DNA from: a virus
DNA length: 21,034 bases
Direction: 5' to 3' (one strand)
Virus record (IMG/VR): IMGVR_UViG_3300030329_003921
Coordinates: 3,435 to 24,468 of that record
The notes under the pieces are model-generated. The model was given only the letters and a program-made list of their open reading frames with translations, was not told the origin of the DNA and did no database searches. Positions 13,524 through 21,034 of this stretch are shown piece by piece (position 1 is the first letter of the stretch; every line of letters begins with the position of its first letter). Position numbers and translations under genes: made by a program.

Positions 13524-14597
13524 ATGGGTACAACAACTGCAGTACCAGAAACAACAACGTGGGACATAAACTTGCCACAGGACACGATGTGTGGTGAGGA
13601 TATTCCTGGTGAGATTCGTCAGGCTCGGGATGAACTTGCTCATCGAGCTCAGCAGGAACATAGTTTTCTGACTGATACTCCTGATGGTGGTAGGCCTGGA
13701 GATTTTGGTGGTGTTCATAAAGCTGGATCAGCTAGAGCATTTGTAGACAGTGGTTTGCCATCAGTACAAGTTGCAAACATGACTGGACTGGCAACGAATA
13801 ACTCTGCACGTAGCACAATTGATTCAGATTTGGACGAAGGCAGACTGTATGTTGACACAGATAGTGATGGGTTGTATTACATCAATGGTACGACGTGGAC
13901 TGAAGTGGCGATTGTCGGGGCCATATCAGGAGCGAATGAATACTCGAACTTGGTTTTACTGGGAGGTCGAGCATCAGGACAGACGATAAATGGTGGTACA
14001 GCGGCTAGCGAGGATCTGACGCTTGCATCTACAGCACATGAAACTAAAGGCTCGATTGTTTTAGAGAGTGGCACAGATGATGTTACGACAAACAACGTGC
14101 CTTTTAAGGGACTTACTCTTGATGACAACATGGATGCATCGGATAATAAGATCACCGCGTTGGGTGCTGCCACAGCGTTCAAAGATGCAATTCGTAAAGA
14201 AGATAATGCAACTAAGATCGGTGTACTGACCTCAGCGGATGTTGAGCAAGACGAAGCTACGGTTGACGCTGCGGGTGATGGTGGTATAGCATGTGCAGCT
14301 CATGGCCAGGGCACGTGTTCTGACTCTGCTGATCAAACTGCGGATATTGGTTTTGCTCCTGATTTTATTCTGGCATGGAATGACACAGCCAATTCGGCGG
14401 TGGCCTGGAATTCGGAAGTGAATGCAACAAAGCGTATGGATGGAGGTCACTATGATACGAGTGCTGGTAACAAAGACATAACTGTTAGTGGTGATATAAT
14501 TACTTTTCCACATACTCATGATCGTGTCAATGGTGCGGCTGGTACGAACTTTTACTACATCGCAATAAAAACAAACCACAGAAAAGATCCAGGATAA
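13524..14597 (+). CDS. Tail fibre / appendage protein
   Basis: The 357-residue protein has AAGGAG 6 nt upstream of ATG 13524. It has a helical start that may attach it to the tail, a central beta motif (about 107-128, RLYVDTDSDGLYYINGTTW) like the one in the small protein at 9266, and a repetitive Thr/Asp/Asn shaft (about 140-245). The C-terminal domain (about 270-350) contains 'IGFAPDFILAWND' and 'ITFPHTHD', a layout seen at tips of phage tail fibres with lectin-like folds. It probably contributes to host recognition. No enzymatic motif is visible. It ends in a 1-nt overlap with the tail hub gene. Confidence 0.72.
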   Translation: MGTTTAVPETTTWDINLPQDTMCGEDIPGEIRQARDELAHRAQQEHSFLTDTPDGGRPGDFGGVHKAGSARAFVDSGLPSVQVANMTGLATNNSARSTIDSDLDEGRLYVDTDSDGLYYINGTTWTEVAIVGAISGANEYSNLVLLGGRASGQTINGGTAASEDLTLASTAHETKGSIVLESGTDDVTTNNVPFKGLTLDDNMDASDNKITALGAATAFKDAIRKEDNATKIGVLTSADVEQDEATVDAAGDGGIACAAHGQGTCSDSADQTADIGFAPDFILAWNDTANSAVAWNSEVNATKRMDGGHYDTSAGNKDITVSGDIITFPHTHDRVNGAAGTNFYYIAIKTNHRKDPG

Positions 14598-17500
14598 TGC
14601 CTACAGGACGACAAATAGCCCTGCATCCGTGGGACAAAGGGATGGACCTTTTGTCTGAAGAATCCCAGATGCCCACGGGGTTCACAAGGGAAGTTAATAA
14701 TGTTACGTTTAACTTTGGACGGTTTGCTAAGCGTCCAGGGTATGCCAAGAGGAGAGGTTCGCTTACGGGGGTTGTAACGGACTTGAATTTGCTTGCTAAT
14801 GGGAGTTTCCTTGATTGGGATGACACTCCAGATGATCCAGATGATTGGACTTTGGCAGGCGAGACAAGCGGAACTGCAGAAGTAAGCGAAGTAGCATTTG
14901 ATGAGCTTTATGGTGGCACAGGCAATGACGCTGCGAATTTCTATTCAACAGTACCAACTACCCTCAGCATAAGCCAGAACATCACATCGGGGATAACTGC
15001 AACTAACACATATCGGTTTCAGGCGATTGTGAGTGAACATGGTGGAGGTCGAGGAAAGCTCACAATAACAGACAACGCGAGTGTTGTGCTAGAGCAAATG
15101 CTACTGGATCGGGTCGGGGTGTTCACAACGTCGTTTGTTGCAACCACCGCAGCTGCAACATCTGTTACAGTGAAGCTCGAAGTCAACAACACTAGTGAGA
15201 GTGTCATCACGGACTTTACTGTGAATGAGATAAGTGTTAAGGAAACCGACACGACAGTTGTGCCTGATCGAGGTTTCAACCTTGTTAAGACACCTGACTT
15301 CAAGGCTCAGTGGTCCCAGCAGGCTCCGATTGTTGTTCCGACGGGATCATGGACTTCAATAGGATCACGCACAGGCTCGGACTTGATTACGAATGGGGGG
15401 TTCGAAAACGAGCCACTAGATGGCTGGAGTGTTGTGGGTACAGGTACTATCGCACGCAACACTACAGTTTTACACACTACGGGTGTGTTGAATAGTAGTA
15501 CTGGCTCAGGGTTGTTACAAGTATCGGCGGCGGATGACGGAGTCAAATCCAGCACATTTACTACAGCTAATGATGGTGTTTATATGATCACAGGATGGGT
15601 GTATCCTGTTGACATAACGTCGATTCAAGTTCTGGTTCGTAATGGAAATGACACAGTAGATTTGTACGATCAATCCCACACTCTCACAGCTAATGTGTGG
15701 AATCGCATTGTTGTGGTGTTTGTGGAAGGTGCTGCGAGTGGGGGAGCAAACGCCTATATTCAGTTTGATGCTGGAACTCGCACATCGGGATCATGGTATT
15801 TAGATGATATCGAAGTATATAAACAAGGAACCGCACAAGACTGGACTGCCACGGGTGGTGCAACAGCTGTGATGATTTCCACAGGTCACCCTGACAGGCC
15901 TGGGGCATTTGTTACTCAGCAGTTTACAGCAACTACAGCGGATGATGGAATCGAAAGCGATACGTTTAGTCTGACGAGTGGAACGTACTATATGCTCACT
16001 GTGGTGTATGTTCCGCCAAGTGATGAAGTAAGTATTGCTGTGAGGAAAGGTGATGATGCAGGGGATGAGTTTGACGAGGCACTGACTGGACTTACTGCTA
16101 ACACGTGGGCGTTTTATCGCAAGATATTTTCGGCGACTGCAACGGGGTCTAGTGGAAAAATAACCATAGATAGTTCCACCGAGACTAGTGGCACGTGGTA
16201 TGTTTCACACGTCCAGTTGTTGGCTCTCGACAATGATACGGATTGGACCTTTGGTTCTGGTTGGAGTTGGGATGGAAGTGAAGCCGATGCCACAACGTCA
16301 AGTGCGGACTTAGAACAGACTCTGAGTGATCTTAAAGCTGGCACGAAGTACATCGTGGATTATACGGTACGTGGATTGAGTGCAGGATCAGTTCAGCCTA
16401 CGCTGGGTGGTACTGCAGGAACATCACGCAGCACAACAGGAACGAACTCGTATACGGAGTTCATTACTACGCCTGCGACGCTAACGGATTCAAAGATTAA
16501 GTTTACTGGCACAGGTTTCAGTGGAGCTATAGATAATGTTGGGGTGTATGAGACCTCGACTAGTGTGGGTCAGTTTGATGGATTCACAGGGGATATTGAA
16601 GGTGAGCTTATTACTGGTATCAAGAGCTTTCAGGATGCTGGTGGAAACTTCGTCGAGGCGGTATTTACAAACAAACATTCGCTGGTACATGATCCCAACA
16701 CGGGTGAGTTTCACTCGTTGTTTGAACTGGCGGACACAGAGGAACGGATACAGATGTTTCGGACGACGTTGCCTTCATATATGTCGATGGCACTCGTACC
16801 GGATACAACCACAGCACAGCCTAAGTTGTATTTTACTAATGGACTTCCCTTTGAGTCGTCTGATAGTTTGGACCACACACTGTATTTCACTGAAGGCAAG
16901 CTTACTACTGCGGAAACTGAGGATGAAGTACGAGCTAATGCAAGGATCAATGTTGATTGGTTCATTGACGAAGGGAACTTTTTAGGGGCCAAGCAGATTG
17001 CGTATTATCACGATCATCTAGTGTGTGCGAATTATAATATTGATGGTACGTGGTTCAGAAACAGAATTGTATGGGGAGATTTACTACAGGATGATTTCAG
17101 CAAGCGACAGGGTGATGCAGGGGATCAAGGCTCATACATTCTGGCGGATGCCAGGGGTGAGTTGCTCAGATTGATTAAACTCGGGGATCATATGGCGATA
17201 TACTTCGACAGGAGTATTGTTATAATGGATCCCATTCCCACCACCGCAATTTGGTCGTTTGATACACGCGTGCAGGGAACAGGGTTGCTTGGGCCGAATG
17301 CTGTGACGGACATTGGTGGAGTGCATATTTTTGCTGGACAGGACAATGTGTTTTTGTATGATGGAGGCTTACACCCCAGACCGATTGGTGATAGGATCAT
17401 CCAACGGTTCTTGGGTACAATTGATGCACGCAAGAAAGACCGCATTGTAGCTCAGCATATTCCTGAACGGGATCAGGTTATTTTCTACTTGCCAACGGTG

Positions 17501-18229
17501 TCAACTGAGTATGGTAAGGTTGCATTTATGTATCATTATTTGCGTGACACGTGGACTCATTGGGAGCTTGGTGATGAAGTTAGTGCAGTTGGTACAGCAA
17601 GGCGTGGCGGGACTCTCGTCACTGGTCTTGACGATGATGGTAATCCTGCTGATGATAATACTCCTAGTCCCCTTTGCCTGCGTGTTAGCGATTGGCCACC
17701 TAATGAAGACGGGACGTGTCGGACAGTCGAGCAAATGTTCCCAGCACCGTGTGACGATCAAGGAGGAGCAAGGCTCAACGAAGTCGAATTCACAGGTGGT
17801 GGATTCGGTCCCGTCATGGGCACGGCGAGTGGAAAGTACATCGATCAATCAAACCTGACAGGGGATGATGCAGGCGTGCCGTTCTCGGCGTTTGTTGAAA
17901 CGGACATGAAACCGCTTGGAAGTTCTACAGGGTCGTTTGATCAGAGGGGTGTTGCGTATGGTGAGTTTGGTCGGATCAATGAAATTGAACTTCGTTACAA
18001 AGGAGGGCGTTTCACCCTTAGTTATAAAGTTGAAGAAGACGAACCGTGGCAACAAATAAAGACATTTGCTAAACAAGATAATCCTTCGGTAATCCGCCAT
18101 CCGTTTGACTTGGTTGCGAGGTTTATTGCGTTTAGAATTGATATCCCTGAGGATTCCTACAACACTGAAATAAGCGTACTAAGTATCACAGTACGTCCGT
18201 GGGGTTCACGACACTTAGATGGGAACTGA
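14597..18229 (+). CDS. Giant tail hub protein (P22 gp10-like) with inserted lectin-like modules
   Basis: The 1210-residue protein starts (1-60) and ends (660-1210) like the tail-stabilisation/tubular proteins of podoviruses (P22 gp10, T7 gp12 type). The start is 'QMPTGFTREVNNVTFNFGRF'. The last 550 residues form beta-propeller-like strands with 'YYHDHLVCAN', 'RIVWGDLLQDDF' and 'YFDRSIVIMDPIPTTAIWSF'. Between them are four jelly-roll modules resembling carbohydrate-binding domains: about 65-215, 261-410, 413-543 and 548-652. Modules 2 and 3 are related ('ADDGVKSSTFTTANDGVYM' versus 'ADDGIESDTFSLTSGTYYM'). The usual hub is about half this length, so the insertion is a large decoration that could bind host glycans. 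It overlaps the next gene by 11 nt. Confidence 0.78.
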   Translation: MPTGRQIALHPWDKGMDLLSEESQMPTGFTREVNNVTFNFGRFAKRPGYAKRRGSLTGVVTDLNLLANGSFLDWDDTPDDPDDWTLAGETSGTAEVSEVAFDELYGGTGNDAANFYSTVPTTLSISQNITSGITATNTYRFQAIVSEHGGGRGKLTITDNASVVLEQMLLDRVGVFTTSFVATTAAATSVTVKLEVNNTSESVITDFTVNEISVKETDTTVVPDRGFNLVKTPDFKAQWSQQAPIVVPTGSWTSIGSRTGSDLITNGGFENEPLDGWSVVGTGTIARNTTVLHTTGVLNSSTGSGLLQVSAADDGVKSSTFTTANDGVYMITGWVYPVDITSIQVLVRNGNDTVDLYDQSHTLTANVWNRIVVVFVEGAASGGANAYIQFDAGTRTSGSWYLDDIEVYKQGTAQDWTATGGATAVMISTGHPDRPGAFVTQQFTATTADDGIESDTFSLTSGTYYMLTVVYVPPSDEVSIAVRKGDDAGDEFDEALTGLTANTWAFYRKIFSATATGSSGKITIDSSTETSGTWYVSHVQLLALDNDTDWTFGSGWSWDGSEADATTSSADLEQTLSDLKAGTKYIVDYTVRGLSAGSVQPTLGGTAGTSRSTTGTNSYTEFITTPATLTDSKIKFTGTGFSGAIDNVGVYETSTSVGQFDGFTGDIEGELITGIKSFQDAGGNFVEAVFTNKHSLVHDPNTGEFHSLFELADTEERIQMFRTTLPSYMSMALVPDTTTAQPKLYFTNGLPFESSDSLDHTLYFTEGKLTTAETEDEVRANARINVDWFIDEGNFLGAKQIAYYHDHLVCANYNIDGTWFRNRIVWGDLLQDDFSKRQGDAGDQGSYILADARGELLRLIKLGDHMAIYFDRSIVIMDPIPTTAIWSFDTRVQGTGLLGPNAVTDIGGVHIFAGQDNVFLYDGGLHPRPIGDRIIQRFLGTIDARKKDRIVAQHIPERDQVIFYLPTVSTEYGKVAFMYHYLRDTWTHWELGDEVSAVGTARRGGTLVTGLDDDGNPADDNTPSPLCLRVSDWPPNEDGTCRTVEQMFPAPCDDQGGARLNEVEFTGGGFGPVMGTASGKYIDQSNLTGDDAGVPFSAFVETDMKPLGSSTGSFDQRGVAYGEFGRINEIELRYKGGRFTLSYKVEEDEPWQQIKTFAKQDNPSVIRHPFDLVARFIAFRIDIPEDSYNTEISVLSITVRPWGSRHLDGN

Positions 18230-18632
18230 TAGAAATAAACGGGAACTTATAAACTTACTCCATGTGCCGATGCCCATGATACCGCCGGGCTTGGATCCAC
18301 AATTGGCGTCGTATTTGCAAGAACTCACACGGACTATAGAAGAAAACTTACGCAGGGTGTTTGGTGGTGAAGCTGGAACTGGAACGCCCTACCATGCCGA
18401 AGTAATTGGGACTAACCATGCTCCGTTTTATGATTGTATTGTAAGGGAGATTCAGGCAGGCACGGACGCGGACTTGACCGTGGCTGATAATGCCCCAGTG
18501 TTGGATCTTATCGACTTGCATCACTTTGAGGAAACAATGAATGTGGGTGGCAAGCTTTTGTGTTGGGAACTTGGAACTAATTCGTATGTAGGCATACAGT
18601 ACTTTGGACGCAGCACGATTGGTTTACCGTGA
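18219..18632 (+). CDS. Small tail-associated protein of unknown function (137 aa)
   Basis: ATG 18219 lies inside the end of the tail hub gene. Residues 1-50 are helical and include 'PMPMIPPGLDPQLASYLQEL' and 'TRTIEENLRRVFGG', an arrangement typical of short trimeric coiled-coil attachment domains. The rest is beta-prone (VADNAPVLDLIDLHHFEETM, GGKLLCWELG). It could anchor the next adhesin to the tail. The family is not recognised. The stop overlaps the GTG start of the adhesin by 4 nt (GTGA), suggesting coupled, perhaps stoichiometric, translation. Confidence 0.7.
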   Translation: MGTDRNKRELINLLHVPMPMIPPGLDPQLASYLQELTRTIEENLRRVFGGEAGTGTPYHAEVIGTNHAPFYDCIVREIQAGTDADLTVADNAPVLDLIDLHHFEETMNVGGKLLCWELGTNSYVGIQYFGRSTIGLP

Positions 18633-19420
18633 CAACAATAAAAGATTTCTCAGATGGAAGTGGAGATTGTCTGTGTGGTGCAGTAAAGACATTCGCTACA
18701 TGGCACAAAGGTAATGAGATAGTTCAGTTTGATTCGGACCAGGGTTATTGGATTCCGGATGCAGTTTATGTTGTAGGTGATGCATGTACGTTTCAGCATG
18801 CATACAGTGGGGAGTGTTTGGTAGCGGATGTCGCAGGTCAAGGCTACACTCGAGCATATTGGGACAAGTCAGCAGAGCGAGCATATACGTGTGTTACAAC
18901 AACGACAACAACTACGACGACTACGACCACAACTACTACAACTACTACAACAACGACAACCACAACTACAACAACAACGACAACAACTACAACAACCACA
19001 ACAACCTCCGCTGCGGATGGAAGCTGTCCCAGTGATTGCAGTAGTTGTTCTTCTACTTACTCGGTTGAAACGGTTGATGATGGTTTAACAGCAGACTGTG
19101 ACGGATTTGTTTGTGCATCGGCTGTATTGACAAGATCAGGATGTCGTTGGGCAACAGCTATTCGCTATTGTGGGTTTAATCCCGGATGCTGGGCAATAAG
19201 CTGTTATGACCACGATAGTGATTCAACGAACAATTGGATTATTTCTTATGGATGCCCTGATCTGGACACTGTTACTGGTGGTTGCGGTTTCCTTGGCCTT
19301 GGGCCAGTAGCAGACAGTGGTGGTTGTCCGGGAACAGGAACTTACAGTGGGTTGCCCGTTGTTGATGATATTGCTTGCGATTGTACTGGCGAAACATCTT
19401 ACCATTTTGTGGTAACATAG
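18629..19420 (+). CDS. Cys-rich tail adhesin with 37-residue threonine tract
   Basis: The 263-residue protein has three parts. Residues 1-89 are a beta-rich domain with five cysteines and many aromatic residues (GYWIPDAVYVVGDACTF). Residues 90-126 are 37 consecutive threonines. Residues 127-263 are a Gly/Ser-rich domain with 14 cysteines, which could form disulfides after release from the cell. No signal peptide is seen. The tract resembles a mucin-type linker, and long Thr/Ser runs are classical O-glycosylation substrates. The following gene encodes a polypeptide GalNAc-transferase-like enzyme, which makes a modified virion adhesin plausible. The GTG start overlaps the previous stop, with no strong Shine-Dalgarno. 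Confidence 0.78.
   Translation: MTTIKDFSDGSGDCLCGAVKTFATWHKGNEIVQFDSDQGYWIPDAVYVVGDACTFQHAYSGECLVADVAGQGYTRAYWDKSAERAYTCVTTTTTTTTTTTTTTTTTTTTTTTTTTTTTTTTTTTTTSAADGSCPSDCSSCSSTYSVETVDDGLTADCDGFVCASAVLTRSGCRWATAIRYCGFNPGCWAISCYDHDSDSTNNWIISYGCPDLDTVTGGCGFLGLGPVADSGGCPGTGTYSGLPVVDDIACDCTGETSYHFVVT
18896..19006 (+). repeat. Poly-threonine coding tract (37 codons)
   Basis: All 37 codons encode Thr, using 19 ACA, 8 ACT, 6 ACG and 4 ACC. The mixed synonymous codons show it is not a simple DNA microsatellite. Purity is kept at protein level, so the threonines themselves appear to be selected. Confidence 0.95.
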
Positions 19421-19423
19421 AAT

Positions 19424-20632
19424 ATGTTTGAAGTAGAGTGTAAATATTGGAGCAGAGGAAACGCTGAGGATGGTGGCCTGTGCCAACTTGGATTGTTTGG
19501 TGGAAGTCCTTCGTTTGGTGTTTGTATTAATCATTGTGATAAATATCACGGGCCAAAACTGACATCACAACAGATATTGGAAGAAACGGAAAAAGGCTTG
19601 GGATTTCTTCCTAAGACTAAGGGACTCGCCGAGGCTGTTAAAAGGCAAGGAGCAAGATTGATGAAGGGACAGCCACTGGCTGTTTCTGGAGACGAAGCTG
19701 AACGACGCTGGAACATCTGCAAGGCCTGTCCGACTGGGCAGTTTCAACCCAAAGGAGACAGTAAGGGATCATGTAAGGTGTGCGGATGTGGGATGCACCG
19801 CAAAGTTCGCTGGGCCAGTGAGTGGTGCCCGGATGGACACTGGGGGAAGGATGACACGACATGTGTTCTTATATCGGCTACAATAAATGAACAGCATCTT
19901 AACGAGACAATCGAACAAGTGCAAAAGAGTGCTCGAGGTCAAGTAGAATTCCGGACACAATATGACACGTCGAACGAGGGATTGAGGGTGATACTGAACA
20001 GGCTCTCGATGCAAACTCGAGCGAAGTACCTGATGAAACTCGATGCACATTGTACGCTGAGTGATGGGTGGGACGAACAGATGAAGGCAGAATGTAGTGA
20101 GGGTACTCTGGTGTTTCCTTCGATCGTGGGAATGAATGACAAGTTTGAACTTACTGGACATCGTAACGGTCCGGCGTATCTAAACTCGGACTTAGTTGAG
20201 AAGTGGTGGAACACAGAACATACTAATGTGCGTCCCGCGATGGCTAACACGGGATGTGGGTTGTTTATGCACAGAAGTGACTTCGAAAAGTTGGGACGAT
20301 TCGACACACAGCTTGGACGGTACGGTGGGCTTGGGCCTGAGACCTCGCTGAAATTCTGGCTTAGTGGTGGTAAGCTTGTTTATCATCCAGGTGTGGTGTG
20401 TGGACACATTTATAAACGCAAGCCGGATCACGACACCACCGTACAGGACTTGCAGGATACGTACGCTCGGATTCGTCACAACACACACTTAGGACTGTGG
20501 CCAGAGCAGAAACATCACATTGGATGGCTCGTAGGAAAATTTGACCCAGTTCCTACATGGGACAAAACGATGATATGGACTACGCAACCGTCGTCAGACC
20601 GAGTGGAGTGGGTAAGTGAATACTATAGTTGA
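19424..20632 (+). CDS. Cys-rich domain fused to a GalNAc-transferase-like (GT27-type) glycosyltransferase
   Basis: The 402-residue protein has two parts. Residues 1-147 carry cysteines at 6, 20, 34, 38, 99, 102, 117, 120, 122, 135 and 147, probably zinc-binding (CKAC, CKVCGC). Residues 148-335 match the plan of polypeptide GalNAc-transferases. An NE at 155-156 and EGL...LNRL (185-194) lead to LDAHCTLSDGW (206-216), whose D207/H209 equal the DxH metal motif. 'NTGCGLFMHRSDFEKLGRFD' (275-294) and YGGLGPETSLKFWLSGGKL (300-318) correspond to the 'WGGEN.E.SFR.W.CGG' block. CGHIYKR (326-332) supplies the third metal ligand, H328. The usual eukaryotic ricin-type lectin is absent. The preceding poly-threonine adhesin is its obvious candidate acceptor. 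Confidence 0.8.
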   Translation: MFEVECKYWSRGNAEDGGLCQLGLFGGSPSFGVCINHCDKYHGPKLTSQQILEETEKGLGFLPKTKGLAEAVKRQGARLMKGQPLAVSGDEAERRWNICKACPTGQFQPKGDSKGSCKVCGCGMHRKVRWASEWCPDGHWGKDDTTCVLISATINEQHLNETIEQVQKSARGQVEFRTQYDTSNEGLRVILNRLSMQTRAKYLMKLDAHCTLSDGWDEQMKAECSEGTLVFPSIVGMNDKFELTGHRNGPAYLNSDLVEKWWNTEHTNVRPAMANTGCGLFMHRSDFEKLGRFDTQLGRYGGLGPETSLKFWLSGGKLVYHPGVVCGHIYKRKPDHDTTVQDLQDTYARIRHNTHLGLWPEQKHHIGWLVGKFDPVPTWDKTMIWTTQPSSDRVEWVSEYYS

Positions 20633-20670
20633 GTTTGGAATAGAAATACTCAGATTAGGGATTTACGAGA

Positions 20671-21034
20671 ATGAATGTGTTCAGAGTAACCAACCCGCAG
20701 GCAGTGGATTTAATCCGTGATCAATTATTGAACGATGACGGAGTAAGCCGTGCACAAACACAGATGGAACTCAAGGCATTTATGGAGAGCAATCCAGCGG
20801 ATTTGTTGTTTCTCCTAGCCACAGAAGAAGAGAACCACAAGGTCGAAGTAAGAGCATTTGTTATAGCGTGGATTCCGATGGGTCGGGATTATTTGTTTCT
20901 GCATCAGGCGTTTGTCGAACCGAAGTTTAGTGAAAAGTATCCGCATGTAAGTCGTAGTTTGTTTAGTCGTGTGGTTGCTTTTGCAGAAGGGAACGGGCTT
21001 AGGAGTGTGAGAGCCGAGACAACAAGAAGTCCTG
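20671..21034 (+). CDS. GNAT-like acetyltransferase (partial, cut by window edge)
   Basis: An open frame from ATG 20671 runs without a stop to the end of the window (121 codons). Residues 1-60 are helical. 'DYLFLHQAFVEP' and 'VSRSLFSRVVAFAEGNGLRSVRAET' look like strand beta-4 and the following helix of the GNAT fold. The acetyl-CoA signature cannot be confirmed because the C-terminus is missing. Small GNAT proteins are frequent in tail regions of environmental phages. With its neighbours, it could modify a sugar or a virion amine, but that is speculative. The ribosome-binding site is weak; AGGGA lies about 10 nt upstream. Confidence 0.6.
   Translation, partial: MNVFRVTNPQAVDLIRDQLLNDDGVSRAQTQMELKAFMESNPADLLFLLATEEENHKVEVRAFVIAWIPMGRDYLFLHQAFVEPKFSEKYPHVSRSLFSRVVAFAEGNGLRSVRAETTRSP

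Noticed and set aside
18896-19006. CRISPR-like or microsatellite repeat
   Set aside because: No repeat/spacer periodicity; synonymous codons vary irregularly, and the run is an in-frame coding tract.
18784-19088. Asn/Tyr/Asp-rich and Gln/Leu-rich frames across the threonine tract
   Set aside because: They are the two other forward frames of ACN codons; neither has a credible start, and the Thr frame continues into structured Cys-rich domains on both sides.

Overview
The window reads as the packaging, head and tail module of a tailed bacteriophage, or an uncultured viral contig. No bacterial housekeeping gene, integrase, tRNA or insertion sequence is visible. From 967 to the right edge every gene lies on the + strand, with start/stop overlaps or very short gaps, Shine-Dalgarno sites and frequent GTG/TTG starts. 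A P22-like portal, a gp4-like adaptor and a gp10-like tail hub, with no tape-measure, sheath or tube gene, suggest a short-tailed (podovirus-like) virion. The host cannot be named. The sigma70-type promoter, SD sites and GC near 45-50% fit many bacteria.

Layout. (1) 18-531, - strand: one small gene with its own strong promoter, a promoter-proximal palindrome and an intrinsic terminator. (2) 438-966: divergent non-coding region with several dyads, a possible folded RNA element at 741-843 and a sigma70-like promoter at 910-937 reading into the late operon. (3) 967-7339: TerS, a 49-residue ORF, TerL, portal, FmdB-type zinc ribbon, a coiled-coil protein overlapping the scaffold gene by more than 430 nt, scaffold and major capsid protein. 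(4) 7386-9559: decoration-like protein, GT-A glycosyltransferase, SAM methyltransferase and a small structural protein. (5) 9587-11387: one-TM protein, small helical protein and beta-helix appendage protein. About 1.1 kb of this block has clearly higher GC. (6) 11380-18632: repeat-rich fibre, gp4-like adaptor, second fibre, a 1210-residue tail hub with about 590 residues of inserted lectin-like modules, and a small collar-like protein. (7) 18629-21034: a Cys-rich adhesin with an uninterrupted run of 37 threonines, then a gene whose C-terminal half carries the hallmarks of a polypeptide GalNAc-transferase-like (GT27-type) enzyme fused to a Cys-rich domain, then a GNAT-like acetyltransferase cut by the window edge.

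Most interesting hypothesis: the phage decorates its own virion. A mucin-like threonine tract is encoded immediately upstream of a GalNAc-T-like glycosyltransferase. A second glycosyltransferase and a methyltransferase sit directly behind the capsid and decoration genes. Together they look like two virion-glycosylation cassettes, one for the tail adhesin and one for the capsid. This combination is inferred from motifs and gene order and has not been tested. Other notable signals are the scaffold overprinting, a TGTTCA-N5-TGAACA dyad found twice, and the lectin-module insertion in the tail hub.
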